A stretch of DNA of 64,000 bases. Origin: Anaerosomatales bacterium. GTDB taxonomy: Bacteria > Actinomycetota > Coriobacteriia > Anaerosomatales > Anaerosomataceae. The translations under genes were made by a program, and so were the position numbers. Of this stretch, positions 33,395 through 41,917 are shown piece by piece. The notes under the pieces were generated by a model, which was given only the letters and a program-made list of their open reading frames with translations, did no database searches and was not told where the DNA came from. The stretch's first letter is position 1. Every line of letters begins with the position of its first letter. The stretch lies in contig JASEEU010000003.1 in assembly GCA_030019445.1 (NCBI GenBank), positions 1 through 64,000 of the forward strand, read 5' to 3'.

Positions 33395-34138
33395 CTACTC
33401 GCTCACGAGGACGGGCGCCTCGGGGTCGAGCGGGTTGGTGCGCACCGCGAGCGAGAACAGGTACGGGTAGCTCGCCTTGAGGTGTTCGAGATGGCCGACC
33501 CACTGGCCCGCGAGCGCCGCGTAAGCGCGCTTGATGTCGCCGCCGAGGTGCGCCAGGTCGGTAGCGGGCAGGTCGGTGACGCCGGGACGCGCCTCGAGCT
33601 CCTCGGCCAGATGGAAGACGGCCCACAGCGTGTCGGTGAACGACTCGTGCTCGAGGAGGTTCGGGTTCTCTAGCAAGCGGAGCAGGAAGTCGCGCTTGGA
33701 GGTCAGGAAGTCGCGCACAGCCTCGAGGTCGCCCGCCGACGCGTCGATGGGATGCTGGGCTGCGGCGAACACGGCGCGCGCCTCGGCGAACTGCTTCGGC
33801 GTCCAGTCGGGTCGAACGAGCAGCTTCTGGCGAGCATCGACAGCCGAGGCGTCGAACGTGGCGAGCATCCCGAGCAGTCGATTGCCCACTTCCGAGAAGA
33901 ACGCGCCGATCACCATGTTCAGCTTGTGCAGCAGCTCGCGCTTGGCTCTACGCTCGAGCAGCTCGTGGAGGACCATCGTCACAAGGAGCACCTCGAGCGG
34001 CAGGAACGCGATGTCGTGCACCGTGTATATGGCGATGTGATGGAAGTCGTGGAAGATGAGGTAGTGCAGCACGTACAGTACGAGTGAGGCGGCGACCAGC
34101 CCGATGCCGAGGCGGACGCGCCAGCTCTTCAGATTCAC
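33395..34138 (-). CDS. Two-helix membrane protein, unknown
   Basis: A 247-residue protein with two N-terminal membrane helices (about residues 10-60, including FHDFHHIAIYTVHDIAFLPLEVLLV) and a soluble helical C-terminal part. Some similarity in layout to small sensory membrane proteins; family not recognised. Partner of the DUF5677 gene downstream. Confidence 0.75.
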   Translation of the reverse strand: MNLKSWRVRLGIGLVAASLVLYVLHYLIFHDFHHIAIYTVHDIAFLPLEVLLVTMVLHELLERRAKRELLHKLNMVIGAFFSEVGNRLLGMLATFDASAVDARQKLLVRPDWTPKQFAEARAVFAAAQHPIDASAGDLEAVRDFLTSKRDFLLRLLENPNLLEHESFTDTLWAVFHLAEELEARPGVTDLPATDLAHLGGDIKRAYAALAGQWVGHLEHLKASYPYLFSLAVRTNPLDPEAPVLVSE

Positions 34139-34269
34139 TGCGAGCCCCTTTCACAGGCGTCGGTGGATTGCTCCATAGTAGCGGGGGCGGATGGAAGGCG
34201 CACGTGCGGCATACGCGCGCGGAGGGTATAGAGGCGTCAGGTCGCCGAGATACGAGCGGAGGTTGGCTG

Positions 34270-34602
34270 ATGAACGGACGGGTACGGATGGTCGCGATAC
34301 TGCTCGCCCTGCTCATGCTCGGCATGGCGCTGGGCGTGGCCGGCTGCGGCAGCGATGCCGAGGAGCCGATCGATGAAGAGACGACGGTGGACACGGGCGA
34401 GGGCGGCATCGGGGAGACGATGCTCACCGGTGAGGAGCTCGTGGAGGCGAAGTGCTCGACCTGCCATGACCTCGAGCGGGTGCTGGAGGCGGACTACGAC
34501 GATGTAGGCTGGATGGCCGTCATCGACCGGATGATCGTGAACGGCCTGGAGATCACCGACGAGGAGGCCGCCGCGGTGGCGCAGTACCTCGCCAACCGCT
34601 GA
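34270..34602 (+). CDS. Monohaem c-type cytochrome lipoprotein
   Basis: A 110-residue protein. The signal peptide has lipobox VAGC (about residue 24), followed by an acidic linker and a small cytochrome c domain with CSTCH (haem attachment) near residue 65. A downstream Met in RMIVNG could be the axial ligand; the tail EEAAAVAQYLANR is the usual last helix. It would be membrane-tethered outside the cell. Monocistronic with a terminator after it. Confidence 0.87.
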   Translation: MNGRVRMVAILLALLMLGMALGVAGCGSDAEEPIDEETTVDTGEGGIGETMLTGEELVEAKCSTCHDLERVLEADYDDVGWMAVIDRMIVNGLEITDEEAAAVAQYLANR

Positions 34603-34622
34603 CGGACCGTGATGTCAGCCGA

Positions 34623-34653
34623 CGCGCCGGCCGCATCCGCGGTCGGCGCGTTT
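34623..34653 (+). terminator. Intrinsic terminator after cytochrome gene
   Basis: CGCGCCGGCCGC (34623-34634) pairs with GCGGTCGGCGCG (34639-34650), with one G-U pair, loop ATCC, then TTTGCG. Confidence 0.75.
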
Positions 34654-34710
34654 GCGTGCTGACGCGGGTGGGCGCACAATACGAACGCCCGCCACAGAGA
34701 GGTCCCGCAG

Positions 34711-35610
34711 GTGCCTTCGAACGAGTCCGCACATCGCGTCGCGCCCGCGACGATCGAGATCCGCCAGATCGAGCTCCCGCTCACGACGCTCCGCGTCGGC
34801 ACGGCCGGTGACGGCCCTCCGGTCATCATGGTCCCGGCGACCATATCCCTCATCGAGGACTGGGAGCCGATGATCCGCTTCGTGGCCGAGCGCTACTCGG
34901 CGTACTTCTTCGAGCTCCCGGGTTACGGAGGGAGCACGCCGTTCAGGCAGCCCTTCAGCAGCAGGCTCGTCGCGCAGGCCGTCGGCCAGCTCGCCGACGC
35001 CATCGGAGCCGGACGCTTCGGCGTCCTCGGCTTCTCGTTCGGTGGTCTGCTCGCGCTGCGGACGCTGCAGGCCATGCCCGATCGTGTGGACCGGCTCGGC
35101 CTGCTCTCACCGTACGTCGGCAAGGAGGCGCTCCTGCACTCGGACGCCAAGATCGGCGCGCTGCGCACGATGCTCGGTGCGTTGCGGACCGAGGTCGCCC
35201 GTCGCGGGATGGTCGCTGCGCTCCACACGCCCGTGGGGCGCACCTTCGTCTCCTGGTTCATGCAGTCGGCGGGCAAGTTCGAGACCCCGACCGACATCCG
35301 GGGACGGCTCGCCGCGTTCAGCGTGCATTCGCTCGAGGTGCTCATCGCTCAGACGACCGAGGTGCTCACGACGAGCACGGCCGAGCTCGCCGGTCCGTAC
35401 GACGTGCCGTGCTTGTTCGGCATGTCCGAGTTCGACACGATGCTGGACTTCGGCACCACGCAGCGCTTCATCCACGGCAGCTTCCCTGACGCGGTCGAGG
35501 ACGTGTGGGACTTCCCGTACCACGCGCCGCCCGAGCCGTTCACCCTGGAGGACTACGAACGCGACTACCACGCGCTGTTGGCGTGGGAGCCTGCGACGCG
35601 AGCGGGGTAG
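34711..35610 (+). CDS. Alpha/beta hydrolase
   Basis: A 299-residue protein with VIMVPATISLIEDWEPM (oxyanion strand), FFELPGYGGS, nucleophile elbow GFSFGG and the late histidine-bearing region FPYHAPPEPF. GTG 34711 follows AGAGAGGTCCCGCAG. The fold is clear; substrate is not. It starts the segment leading to the solenoid protein, 32 bases downstream. Confidence 0.87.
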   Translation: MPSNESAHRVAPATIEIRQIELPLTTLRVGTAGDGPPVIMVPATISLIEDWEPMIRFVAERYSAYFFELPGYGGSTPFRQPFSSRLVAQAVGQLADAIGAGRFGVLGFSFGGLLALRTLQAMPDRVDRLGLLSPYVGKEALLHSDAKIGALRTMLGALRTEVARRGMVAALHTPVGRTFVSWFMQSAGKFETPTDIRGRLAAFSVHSLEVLIAQTTEVLTTSTAELAGPYDVPCLFGMSEFDTMLDFGTTQRFIHGSFPDAVEDVWDFPYHAPPEPFTLEDYERDYHALLAWEPATRAG

Positions 35611-35642
35611 GTACCAGAGGTAACCAAGCCGAGGAGGGACCG

Positions 35643-36185
35643 ATGACTGACGAGAAGCCGCTTGAGACGCTGCCGGAGACCATTGTGGAGGGCGAGGCGT
35701 ACGCGCGGCTCGAGGCCCACGATGTGCAGATGCGGTCGAGCGCGATCGGCTCGGCGGCCGTGAACGACCTCGAGACGGACATGAGCGCGCTGGGCGGCGT
35801 GAGCGCGGACGGGTCGGCCAGCATCGACATGTCCGCCGTCGGCGGTATCGCGGCCAAGGGCGACGTGACCGTGGAGCGAGGACTGATCGGCGGCGTGGCC
35901 GCGGGCGGGAACGTGTCGCTCGGGATCGGTCTCGCCGATGCCGTGCTCGCCGCCGGCGACGTGCACGCGGAGACGCTCGGCGCCGGGGCGGTGGCGGCGC
36001 GTTCGGTGACCATCAGCAAGGGGTGGGTCGGCGTCGTGGCCTCCCCGCAGGCGAACATCGCCGAGGACGTCAAGGTCGTGCTCGACCCCAAGGGCGCAGC
36101 ATGGCTCGGCATCGCGTTCGGCGTGGCGTTCGGGCTGGTGTACGCGGTGACCCGCGCCTTCACCGGCAGCTGCTGCGAAGAGTAG
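35643..36185 (+). CDS. 16-residue-repeat solenoid membrane protein
   Basis: A 180-residue protein. After about 30 residues it shows seven consecutive 16-residue repeats, with register SAxGGxxAxGxxxxxx. Examples: SALGGVSADGSASIDM, SAVGGIAAKGDVTVER, GLIGGVAAGGNVSLGI, GLADAVLAAGDVHAET. Then one C-terminal helix (WLGIAFGVAFGLVYAVTRAF) and CCEE. The period and the small-residue pattern suggest a short beta-helix, as in bactofilins, but I do not know a family with this exact repeat. ATG 35643 follows GAGGAGGG. Start spacing suggests co-transcription with the hydrolase upstream and the DUF72 gene 10 bases downstream. Confidence 0.85.
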   Translation: MTDEKPLETLPETIVEGEAYARLEAHDVQMRSSAIGSAAVNDLETDMSALGGVSADGSASIDMSAVGGIAAKGDVTVERGLIGGVAAGGNVSLGIGLADAVLAAGDVHAETLGAGAVAARSVTISKGWVGVVASPQANIAEDVKVVLDPKGAAWLGIAFGVAFGLVYAVTRAFTGSCCEE

Positions 36186-36194
36186 GCGCCGCAC

Positions 36195-37145
36195 GTGGGC
36201 GCGGTGCGGATCGGCACGTGCTCGTGGAGCGACAAGACGATGATCGAGGCGTACTACCCGGCCGAGGTCAAGACGGCCGAGCAGCGGCTTCGTTACTACG
36301 CTGCGCGTTTCGACACCGTCGAGGCCGATTCGCCCTTCTACGCGATCCCCGACGTGCGGGTGGCCGAGAACTGGGCCGCGCGCACGCCTGAGGACTTCAT
36401 CTTCCACGTGAAGGCGTTCGGCCTGATGACGCAGCATTCGGTTGACGAGCGACGCCTCCATCCGGCGCTGCGCGAACTGCCCTACGAGACCAACGAGCGC
36501 GGTCGGGTGACACGGCCCTCCGCCGAGATGATCGACACGGCGTTCGAGCTGTTCGGCGAGTTCGTCGCGCCGCTACGCCGCGCCCGTAAGCTCGGCGGCG
36601 TCCTCATGCAATTCCCGCCGTACTTCACCGCGCTCGATGACGAGCGTCGTCGCGAGAACCTGGGGTATCTTGAGCGAGCGCAGGAGCTTCTCGGCGACGT
36701 GCCGATGCTCGTAGAGTTCCGGCACCCGTCCTGGGTGGCCGAGGACCGCGTGGCCGAGACGCTCGGCTTCCTTGCCGACCGGCAGATGGCGTACGTGAGC
36801 GTCGACGCTCCGCAGTTCACGGACAAGCCGGTGATGCCACCCCTCGCCGCGGCGACGACGCCCTGGGCGTACGTCCGGTTGCACGGCAGGAACCGCGAGA
36901 TGTGGTTCGCGCGCACGAGCAGCGCCGCGGACCGGTTCGACTACCTCTACACCACTGAGGAGCTCGGCGAGGTCGCCTCGCGGGTACGCGAGCTTGCCGA
37001 TGAGACCGAGGTGACCTGGGTGATGTTCAACAACTGCAAGTACGACTACGCGCCGCGCAACGCGCGCGAGCTTGCCGGGATCCTCGGTGAGGGCGTCCCG
37101 ATGCCGGACGGGAGCGCCGGCGGGCAGCTCGGCCTCGGGCTCTAG
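36195..37145 (+). CDS. DUF72 family protein (YecE-like)
   Basis: A 316-residue TIM-barrel protein: IGTCSWSDKTMIEAYYP, RLRYYAARFDTVEADSPFYAIPD, FHVKAF, LVEFRHPSWV and YVRLHGRN, all hallmarks of DUF72. Function unproven. GTG 36195 is the only well placed start. Its stop overlaps the convergent TetR stop. Confidence 0.9.
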   Translation: MGAVRIGTCSWSDKTMIEAYYPAEVKTAEQRLRYYAARFDTVEADSPFYAIPDVRVAENWAARTPEDFIFHVKAFGLMTQHSVDERRLHPALRELPYETNERGRVTRPSAEMIDTAFELFGEFVAPLRRARKLGGVLMQFPPYFTALDDERRRENLGYLERAQELLGDVPMLVEFRHPSWVAEDRVAETLGFLADRQMAYVSVDAPQFTDKPVMPPLAAATTPWAYVRLHGRNREMWFARTSSAADRFDYLYTTEELGEVASRVRELADETEVTWVMFNNCKYDYAPRNARELAGILGEGVPMPDGSAGGQLGLGL

Positions 37146-37771
37146 AGGGGCGACGTCGCCGTCCAGTCGGCGAGCCAGCCGTCGGCGAGCGCATCGGCAA
37201 GGGCGTGCGCTCGCCGGTCGACCTCATCGGCGGCCACCATGTTCGGGTTCCCGTACATCCGACCGGAGATGGCGAGCGATGTCAGGCCGTGCATGGCGAC
37301 CCACATCACGTCGGTGGCCACGGCGCTGTCGAGCGAGCGGTCAAACACGCCCTGTTCGATGCCGAGCTCGACGATCTGCCGGTTGCGCCGCCACGACCGG
37401 CGTCGGGCGAAGATCGCGTCGGGGCTGATGTCGCCCAGGTAGCCCCACTCGAACATGAGGCGGTACATCCCCGGATTGGCGAGCCCCCATGCCAGGTACG
37501 CGTGCGCGCCCTGCCGGATGCGTTCGACGGCGCTCGTCCCGGTCTGCCGGGACTCGATCTCATCGGCGAACCACTCGTACGCGCGGTTCACCGTCTGGTC
37601 GAGCAGCTCGTCTTTGTTCGCGAAGTGCAGGTAGATGCTCGTCGGGCTGTAGCCGATGCGCCGTGCGACCTCACGCATGGTCACGCCCTCGGGACCGCGC
37701 TCTTCCACGATCGCAGCGGTGGCCGAGATGATCTCGCTTGCCAGGTGAGGGTTGGCGGGTCGTGCTGACAT
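37142..37771 (-). CDS. TetR family regulator (exporter control)
   Basis: A 209-residue protein: HTH VTMREVARRIGYSPTSIYLHFANKDELLDQT and a TetR_C_33-like ligand domain (YLAWGLANPGMYRLMFEWGYLG, WVAMHGLTSLAISGRMYG). It diverges from the ABC permease/ATPase operon; operators between them overlap the promoter. It is the likely repressor of that exporter. Confidence 0.93.
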   Translation of the reverse strand: MSARPANPHLASEIISATAAIVEERGPEGVTMREVARRIGYSPTSIYLHFANKDELLDQTVNRAYEWFADEIESRQTGTSAVERIRQGAHAYLAWGLANPGMYRLMFEWGYLGDISPDAIFARRRSWRRNRQIVELGIEQGVFDRSLDSAVATDVMWVAMHGLTSLAISGRMYGNPNMVAADEVDRRAHALADALADGWLADWTATSPL

Positions 37772-37801
37772 GCACGAGTTCCTTTCGTCGATATGCCGAG
37801 A

Positions 37802-37913
37802 GATTAACAGCGTTATCTTAACGTGTCAAATCCGAGAAAGTAACGGAAAAGGGGGTTGACCGGCGTCCCTACAACCGTTAACTTAACGCCGTCATTGTAA
37901 ACGGTGTTAAGTT
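37802..37913 (+). promoter_or_regulatory. Promoter and TetR operators for the ABC exporter
   Basis: TTGACC (37856-37861), 17-base spacer, TAACTT (37879-37884). AACTTAACGCCG (37880-37891) and CGGTGTTAAGTT (37902-37913) form an inverted repeat with one mismatch. A related half-site, TTAACAGCGTTATCTTAACG, starts at 37804 on the tetR side. The whole region is AT-rich and shares the TTAAC core with the repeats. Confidence 0.8.
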
Positions 37914-37936
37914 TCGGAATCGCGAGAGGGGACCCG

Positions 37937-39100
37937 ATGCGTGTCCTGCGTACCATCTTCAAGAGGAAGCTGCGCGCCTTCCTCACGATCTTCGGCATCA
38001 CGATCGGCGTGCTGGCGCTCGTCGTGATGGGCTCGATCGCCGAGAAGCTCCAGCTGCTCGTTGACGGCGGGGTGGACTACTACGCGGACAAGGTGATCGT
38101 GGCTGCGCCGAGCGCGATGGCGGGCTTCAGCACCGAACCGCTCTCGACCGATGTCATCGCCCAGATCGAGGAGGTCGACGGTGTCGCGCGCGCCGCGGGC
38201 TCGGTGATGATGTTGCTCGAGACCGACGCGTCGAGCGTGAACATGGGCGTGCCGGCGAACATCAACGCCTCGGACTTCCGCGAGGAAGGCTACGAGACCT
38301 TCCAAAGCGACGTGGTCGAGGGCCGCAAGCTTGAGAAGGACGACCGCGGCGCCGTCGTCGTGGGCTCAGACCTGGTGGACAAGCTGGGAGCCGAGGTCGG
38401 CGGGACCGTCGACATCCGCGGCGAGGAGTTCGAGGTCGTCGGCATCCTCGGCAAGACGCTCACCGCGCCCGACAAGGCGGTGCAGATGTCGCTTCCCGAC
38501 GCGCAGCGCCTGCTCGTGGCAGACCTGCCCTCGGCGGTCCGAGACACGGTCGACCCCGAGACGCTCATCACGTCGATCGCGGTGTACCTCGAGGACGGGT
38601 ACGACCCCGACGAGATGGCCGAGGTGATCCAGGCCGAGGTCGACGACGTCGAGGCCATGGGCCCCGAGGGCTTCGAGAAGTCCGTCAGGGAGCCGCTCAA
38701 GATCTTCAACCAGATCATCTACGCCATCGCGATCGTGTCGCTGCTCGTCGGCGGGCTCTCGGTCATCAACACGATGACGATGTCGGTGGCCGAGCGTACC
38801 CGGGAGATCGGCGTACGGAAGGCGATCGGCGCCTCGGACGGCGCGATCATGCGCCAGTTCATCGCCGAGTCGGCGGTGATCGGGCTCATCGGCGGCCTGC
38901 TCGGCCTCGGTCTTGGCGCGCTCATCGCGCTGGCCGGGAACCAGGCGGGCGCGGCGAGCGCCACGGAGCTGTTCCTCGTGACGCCGCGCCTTGCGATCGG
39001 GTCCGTCGCGTTCTCGCTCGTCCTGGGTGTCGTCTCGGGCCTGTACCCGGCCTGGCACGCCGCCCGGCTCAACCCCGTCGAAGCCCTCCGCTACGAGTAG
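37937..39100 (+). CDS. MacB-like ABC transporter permease
   Basis: A 387-residue FtsX/MacB permease. It has an N-terminal membrane helix (RAFLTIFGITIGVLALVVMGSIA), a large extracytoplasmic MacB_PCD domain (about 55-260) and three C-terminal helices with NTMTMSVAERTREIGVRKAIGAS, the FtsX signature. Ends AARLNPVEALRYE. Exports macrolides, peptides or lipoproteins in the family; substrate here unknown. ATG 37937 follows GAGAGGGGA. Operon with the ATPase 26 bases downstream. Confidence 0.93.
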   Translation: MRVLRTIFKRKLRAFLTIFGITIGVLALVVMGSIAEKLQLLVDGGVDYYADKVIVAAPSAMAGFSTEPLSTDVIAQIEEVDGVARAAGSVMMLLETDASSVNMGVPANINASDFREEGYETFQSDVVEGRKLEKDDRGAVVVGSDLVDKLGAEVGGTVDIRGEEFEVVGILGKTLTAPDKAVQMSLPDAQRLLVADLPSAVRDTVDPETLITSIAVYLEDGYDPDEMAEVIQAEVDDVEAMGPEGFEKSVREPLKIFNQIIYAIAIVSLLVGGLSVINTMTMSVAERTREIGVRKAIGASDGAIMRQFIAESAVIGLIGGLLGLGLGALIALAGNQAGAASATELFLVTPRLAIGSVAFSLVLGVVSGLYPAWHAARLNPVEALRYE

Positions 39101-39126
39101 CGGACGAACACGGAAGGACTGCAACC

Positions 39127-39822
39127 ATGGCAAGCATCGTCAGCGTCGTAGGGCTCGAGAAGCGCTACCGCCTTGGCAAGGACAACTTCGTGGACGCGCT
39201 GCGTGGCGCCTCGCTCGAGATCGAGGAGGGCGAGATGGCCGCCATCATGGGGCCGTCCGGCTCCGGGAAGTCCACGCTCATGCATATCGCCGGGTGCCTC
39301 GACCGCCCGGATGCGGGGGAAGTGTGGCTGCGCGGCCGCCGCGTCGACGGAGTGCGCGGCACCGAGCTCACGCGCATCCGCGCCCGGGAGGTGGGCTTCA
39401 TCTTCCAGGGCTTCAACCTCATCAGCACGATGACCGCGCTCGAGAACGTCGCGCTCGCCGCCGAGTACGCCGGCTCCTCGCGCAAGGATGCGGCGCGTGC
39501 GGCCGCCGAACTGCTCGAGACGGTCGGGCTGGCGGACCGCGTCAAGCACGTGCCCTCCGAGCTGTCCGGTGGCCAGCAGCAGCGCGTGGCGATCGCCCGT
39601 GCGCTCGTCAACGGCCCCCGGATCGTGATGGGCGACGAGCCGACCGGCGACCTGGACACCGCGACATCGGACGAGATCGTCTCGGCCATGCGCGCGGTCA
39701 ACCGCGAGCGCGGCACGACGTTCCTCATCGTGACGCACAACCCGGAGGTCGCGGCGGCGTGCGACCGGACGATCAGGATGCGCGACGGCGTCGTGGAGAC
39801 GGCCGAGTCGCGTACCGCCTAG
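39127..39822 (+). CDS. MacB/LolD-like ABC transporter ATPase
   Basis: A 231-residue ATPase: Walker A GPSGSGKST, Q-loop FQGFNL, signature LSGGQQQRVAIARAL, Walker B RIVMGDEPTGDLDT and H-loop THN. The MacB group fits. Works with the permease at 37937. Confidence 0.95.
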   Translation: MASIVSVVGLEKRYRLGKDNFVDALRGASLEIEEGEMAAIMGPSGSGKSTLMHIAGCLDRPDAGEVWLRGRRVDGVRGTELTRIRAREVGFIFQGFNLISTMTALENVALAAEYAGSSRKDAARAAAELLETVGLADRVKHVPSELSGGQQQRVAIARALVNGPRIVMGDEPTGDLDTATSDEIVSAMRAVNRERGTTFLIVTHNPEVAAACDRTIRMRDGVVETAESRTA

Positions 39823-39855
39823 CGGCGTGCCGTGCGCCGAGAAGGGAGCGGTCAC

Positions 39856-40065
39856 ATGACCCGCACGGACAAGGACGGAAGCCGGGAGACCACGGCCCGG
39901 CAGGGGATCCACGCGTACGTGAGCATGGGTACGTTCATCGCGCTCGGTGCGGCGCTCGGGTTGGTGGTCGGGCTGCTCGCCGAGCAGATGGTGATCGGCC
40001 TTGCGATCGGGGCGGGGCTCGGCACCGTGGGTGGCGCCGTGTTCGAGACGTACCGTAAGCGTTAG
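39856..40065 (+). CDS. Small two-helix glycine-zipper protein
   Basis: A 69-residue protein with two hydrophobic segments rich in glycine (LGAALGLVVGLLAEQMVIGLAIGAGLGTVGGAVF), likely a hairpin in the membrane. ATG 39856 has GAAGGGAG. Third gene of the exporter operon; may modulate the transporter. Confidence 0.75.
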   Translation: MTRTDKDGSRETTARQGIHAYVSMGTFIALGAALGLVVGLLAEQMVIGLAIGAGLGTVGGAVFETYRKR

Positions 40066-40073
40066 AGCGAGCG

Positions 40074-40796
40074 TCAGTCCTTCTCGGCGGAGCGGTAGTC
40101 GTTGGGCACGTCCTGCACGAGCTCCCCGTCGAGCACCTCGAGTATGCGGTCGGTCTGCTGCGCGATCCGGCGGTCATGGGTGACGATAAGGAACGTCGTG
40201 CCGCGCTCGGCGTTCACCCGGCGGAACAGCTCGTACACGGCTTCCGAGTTGGATGAGTCGAGGTTGCCGGTGGGCTCATCGGCCAGGATCAGCTCGGGTT
40301 CGCTCATGAGCGCCCGTCCGATCGCCACGCGCTGCTTCTGCCCGCCGGACAGCTGGTTGGCGTTCTTGTCGCCGAGCCCGGCCAGGCCGAGGAGATGGAG
40401 CAGCTCCTCGCCGCGCCGGCGCTCGGCGTCGTTCACCGCCACGCCGGCGATCAGGCGCGGCATGACCATGTTCTCCCAGACGCTGAACTCCGGCAGCAGG
40501 TAGTGGAACTGGAAGACGAAGCCGATCAACCCGTTGCGCAGCTCGGCGCGGCCCGACGGCTTGAGCGCGCCGGTGTCCTCGCCGTTGTAGCGCACGACGC
40601 CGGACGTCGGCGTATCGAGCAGGCCGAGAAGGTTCAGCAGCGTCGACTTCCCCGAGCCCGACTGGCCCACGATGCTCGCGAATTCGCCCGCCTCGAGCGT
40701 GAAGGAGACGCCTTTGAGCGCGCGGGTCGCGATGTCTCCGCTCCCGTAGACCTTCTCGAGCGCGTCGGCAACGAGCAGCGGTGCGCGTTCAGCCAC
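40074..40796 (-). CDS. LolD-like ABC transporter ATPase
   Basis: A 240-residue ATPase: GQSGSGKSTLLNLLG, FQFHYLLPEFSVWENM (LolD-like Q-loop), LSGGQKQRVAIGRALM, LILADEPTGNLDS, THD. It overlaps the upstream permease stop by eight bases. Divides the second exporter set, convergent with the first. Confidence 0.95.
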   Translation of the reverse strand: MAERAPLLVADALEKVYGSGDIATRALKGVSFTLEAGEFASIVGQSGSGKSTLLNLLGLLDTPTSGVVRYNGEDTGALKPSGRAELRNGLIGFVFQFHYLLPEFSVWENMVMPRLIAGVAVNDAERRRGEELLHLLGLAGLGDKNANQLSGGQKQRVAIGRALMSEPELILADEPTGNLDSSNSEAVYELFRRVNAERGTTFLIVTHDRRIAQQTDRILEVLDGELVQDVPNDYRSAEKD

Positions 40797-41916
40797 TCTG
40801 GATCACCTCGATCGGGTCGAGGCGCGAGGTCTTGCGTGCGGGGATGACGCTCGAGGCGAGCGCCACCGAGATGCCCACGACCGCCGAGATGGCGATGAAC
40901 TGCGGCTCGGGGCGGATCGAGAATGGTACGGGAGCGAACGAGAAGCCCCAGATGAGCGCGTAGCCGAGCGCGATGCCGCCGGTGGTGCCGCCCGCGCCGA
41001 GGAGCGCCGCCTGCCACAGGAAGATGCGGCCGGCCGGTCCGTCGCCCATCCCCATCGCTTTGAGGATGCCGATCTGACGCGTCTTCTGCACGGCGCTGAT
41101 AGCGAGCGTGCTGGCGATGCCGAGCGCCACCGCCACGAGCACGAACACCTGGATCATGGCCGAGGAGCCCGACTGCGCCTGCAGGCCGCTCAACAGCTCC
41201 TCGTTGGTCGCCTGCCAGTCGACCGCTACCGCGTCGAGCTCGGACGCGAGCCGCTCGGCCACCTCGGTGGACGCGAAGACGTCCGAAAGCTGCACCTCGA
41301 TCGCGCTGTACGCGTCGGTCTCGAGGCCGAGCGCCGCAGCGGCGGTCTGCGCGGCGGTGAACGCGAGCCGCTCGTTGGCAGCAGCCGCTCCCAGGTCGAA
41401 CACGCCGGAGACAACGTAGGCCCCCGTCCGGCCGTCCGGCAGCAGCAGGGAGAGCTCGTCCCCCGGGCCGACGCCGGTGGCCTCGGCGAACCCGGCGCCC
41501 ACCAGGATCTCGTCATCGGCGAGCGTATACGCGCCCTCGACCAGGCGTCCCGAGAGCCCGTATATGCCGTCGATGCCCGCCGCACCGCCGCCCTTCACGC
41601 TGAGCGGCAGGCTCTCATCACCGTCGGCGTAGATGGCCGAGAAGTCCCGCACGGCGACGGCGTCGGTCGCGAGCGGCTCGGAGTCGAGCACGCGTTCGGC
41701 GTACGAGCCGGGAAGCGTGGTCTCGCCGTCTGGTGGCAGCAGCGTGACGTGCGGGCTCGAGCCGACGGTGGTGTCGATGAGGTCCGCCTGCAGGCTCGTG
41801 ATGAGCGAACCCACGAACACCTGCGTCGCGATGCCCACCGCGATGCCGGCGATGATGAGCGCGGACTGGCCCGGGGATGTCTTGAGGAAGCGCGCGGCGA
41901 TCCTGAGCGACAGCAT
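40789..41916 (-). CDS. LolC/MacB-like ABC transporter permease
   Basis: A 375-residue permease. It has an N-terminal helix (SALIIAGIAVGIATQVFVGSLI), an extracytoplasmic domain of about 220 residues, then helices containing LAISAVQKTRQIGILKAMGMG (FtsX motif) and an end SRLDPIEVIQSG. ATG 41916 was chosen: it follows the stop of the B12-binding gene with one base between, and upstream frame is antisense to that gene. Confidence 0.92.
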   Translation of the reverse strand: MLSLRIAARFLKTSPGQSALIIAGIAVGIATQVFVGSLITSLQADLIDTTVGSSPHVTLLPPDGETTLPGSYAERVLDSEPLATDAVAVRDFSAIYADGDESLPLSVKGGGAAGIDGIYGLSGRLVEGAYTLADDEILVGAGFAEATGVGPGDELSLLLPDGRTGAYVVSGVFDLGAAAANERLAFTAAQTAAAALGLETDAYSAIEVQLSDVFASTEVAERLASELDAVAVDWQATNEELLSGLQAQSGSSAMIQVFVLVAVALGIASTLAISAVQKTRQIGILKAMGMGDGPAGRIFLWQAALLGAGGTTGGIALGYALIWGFSFAPVPFSIRPEPQFIAISAVVGISVALASSVIPARKTSRLDPIEVIQSG

Positions 41917-41917
41917 G

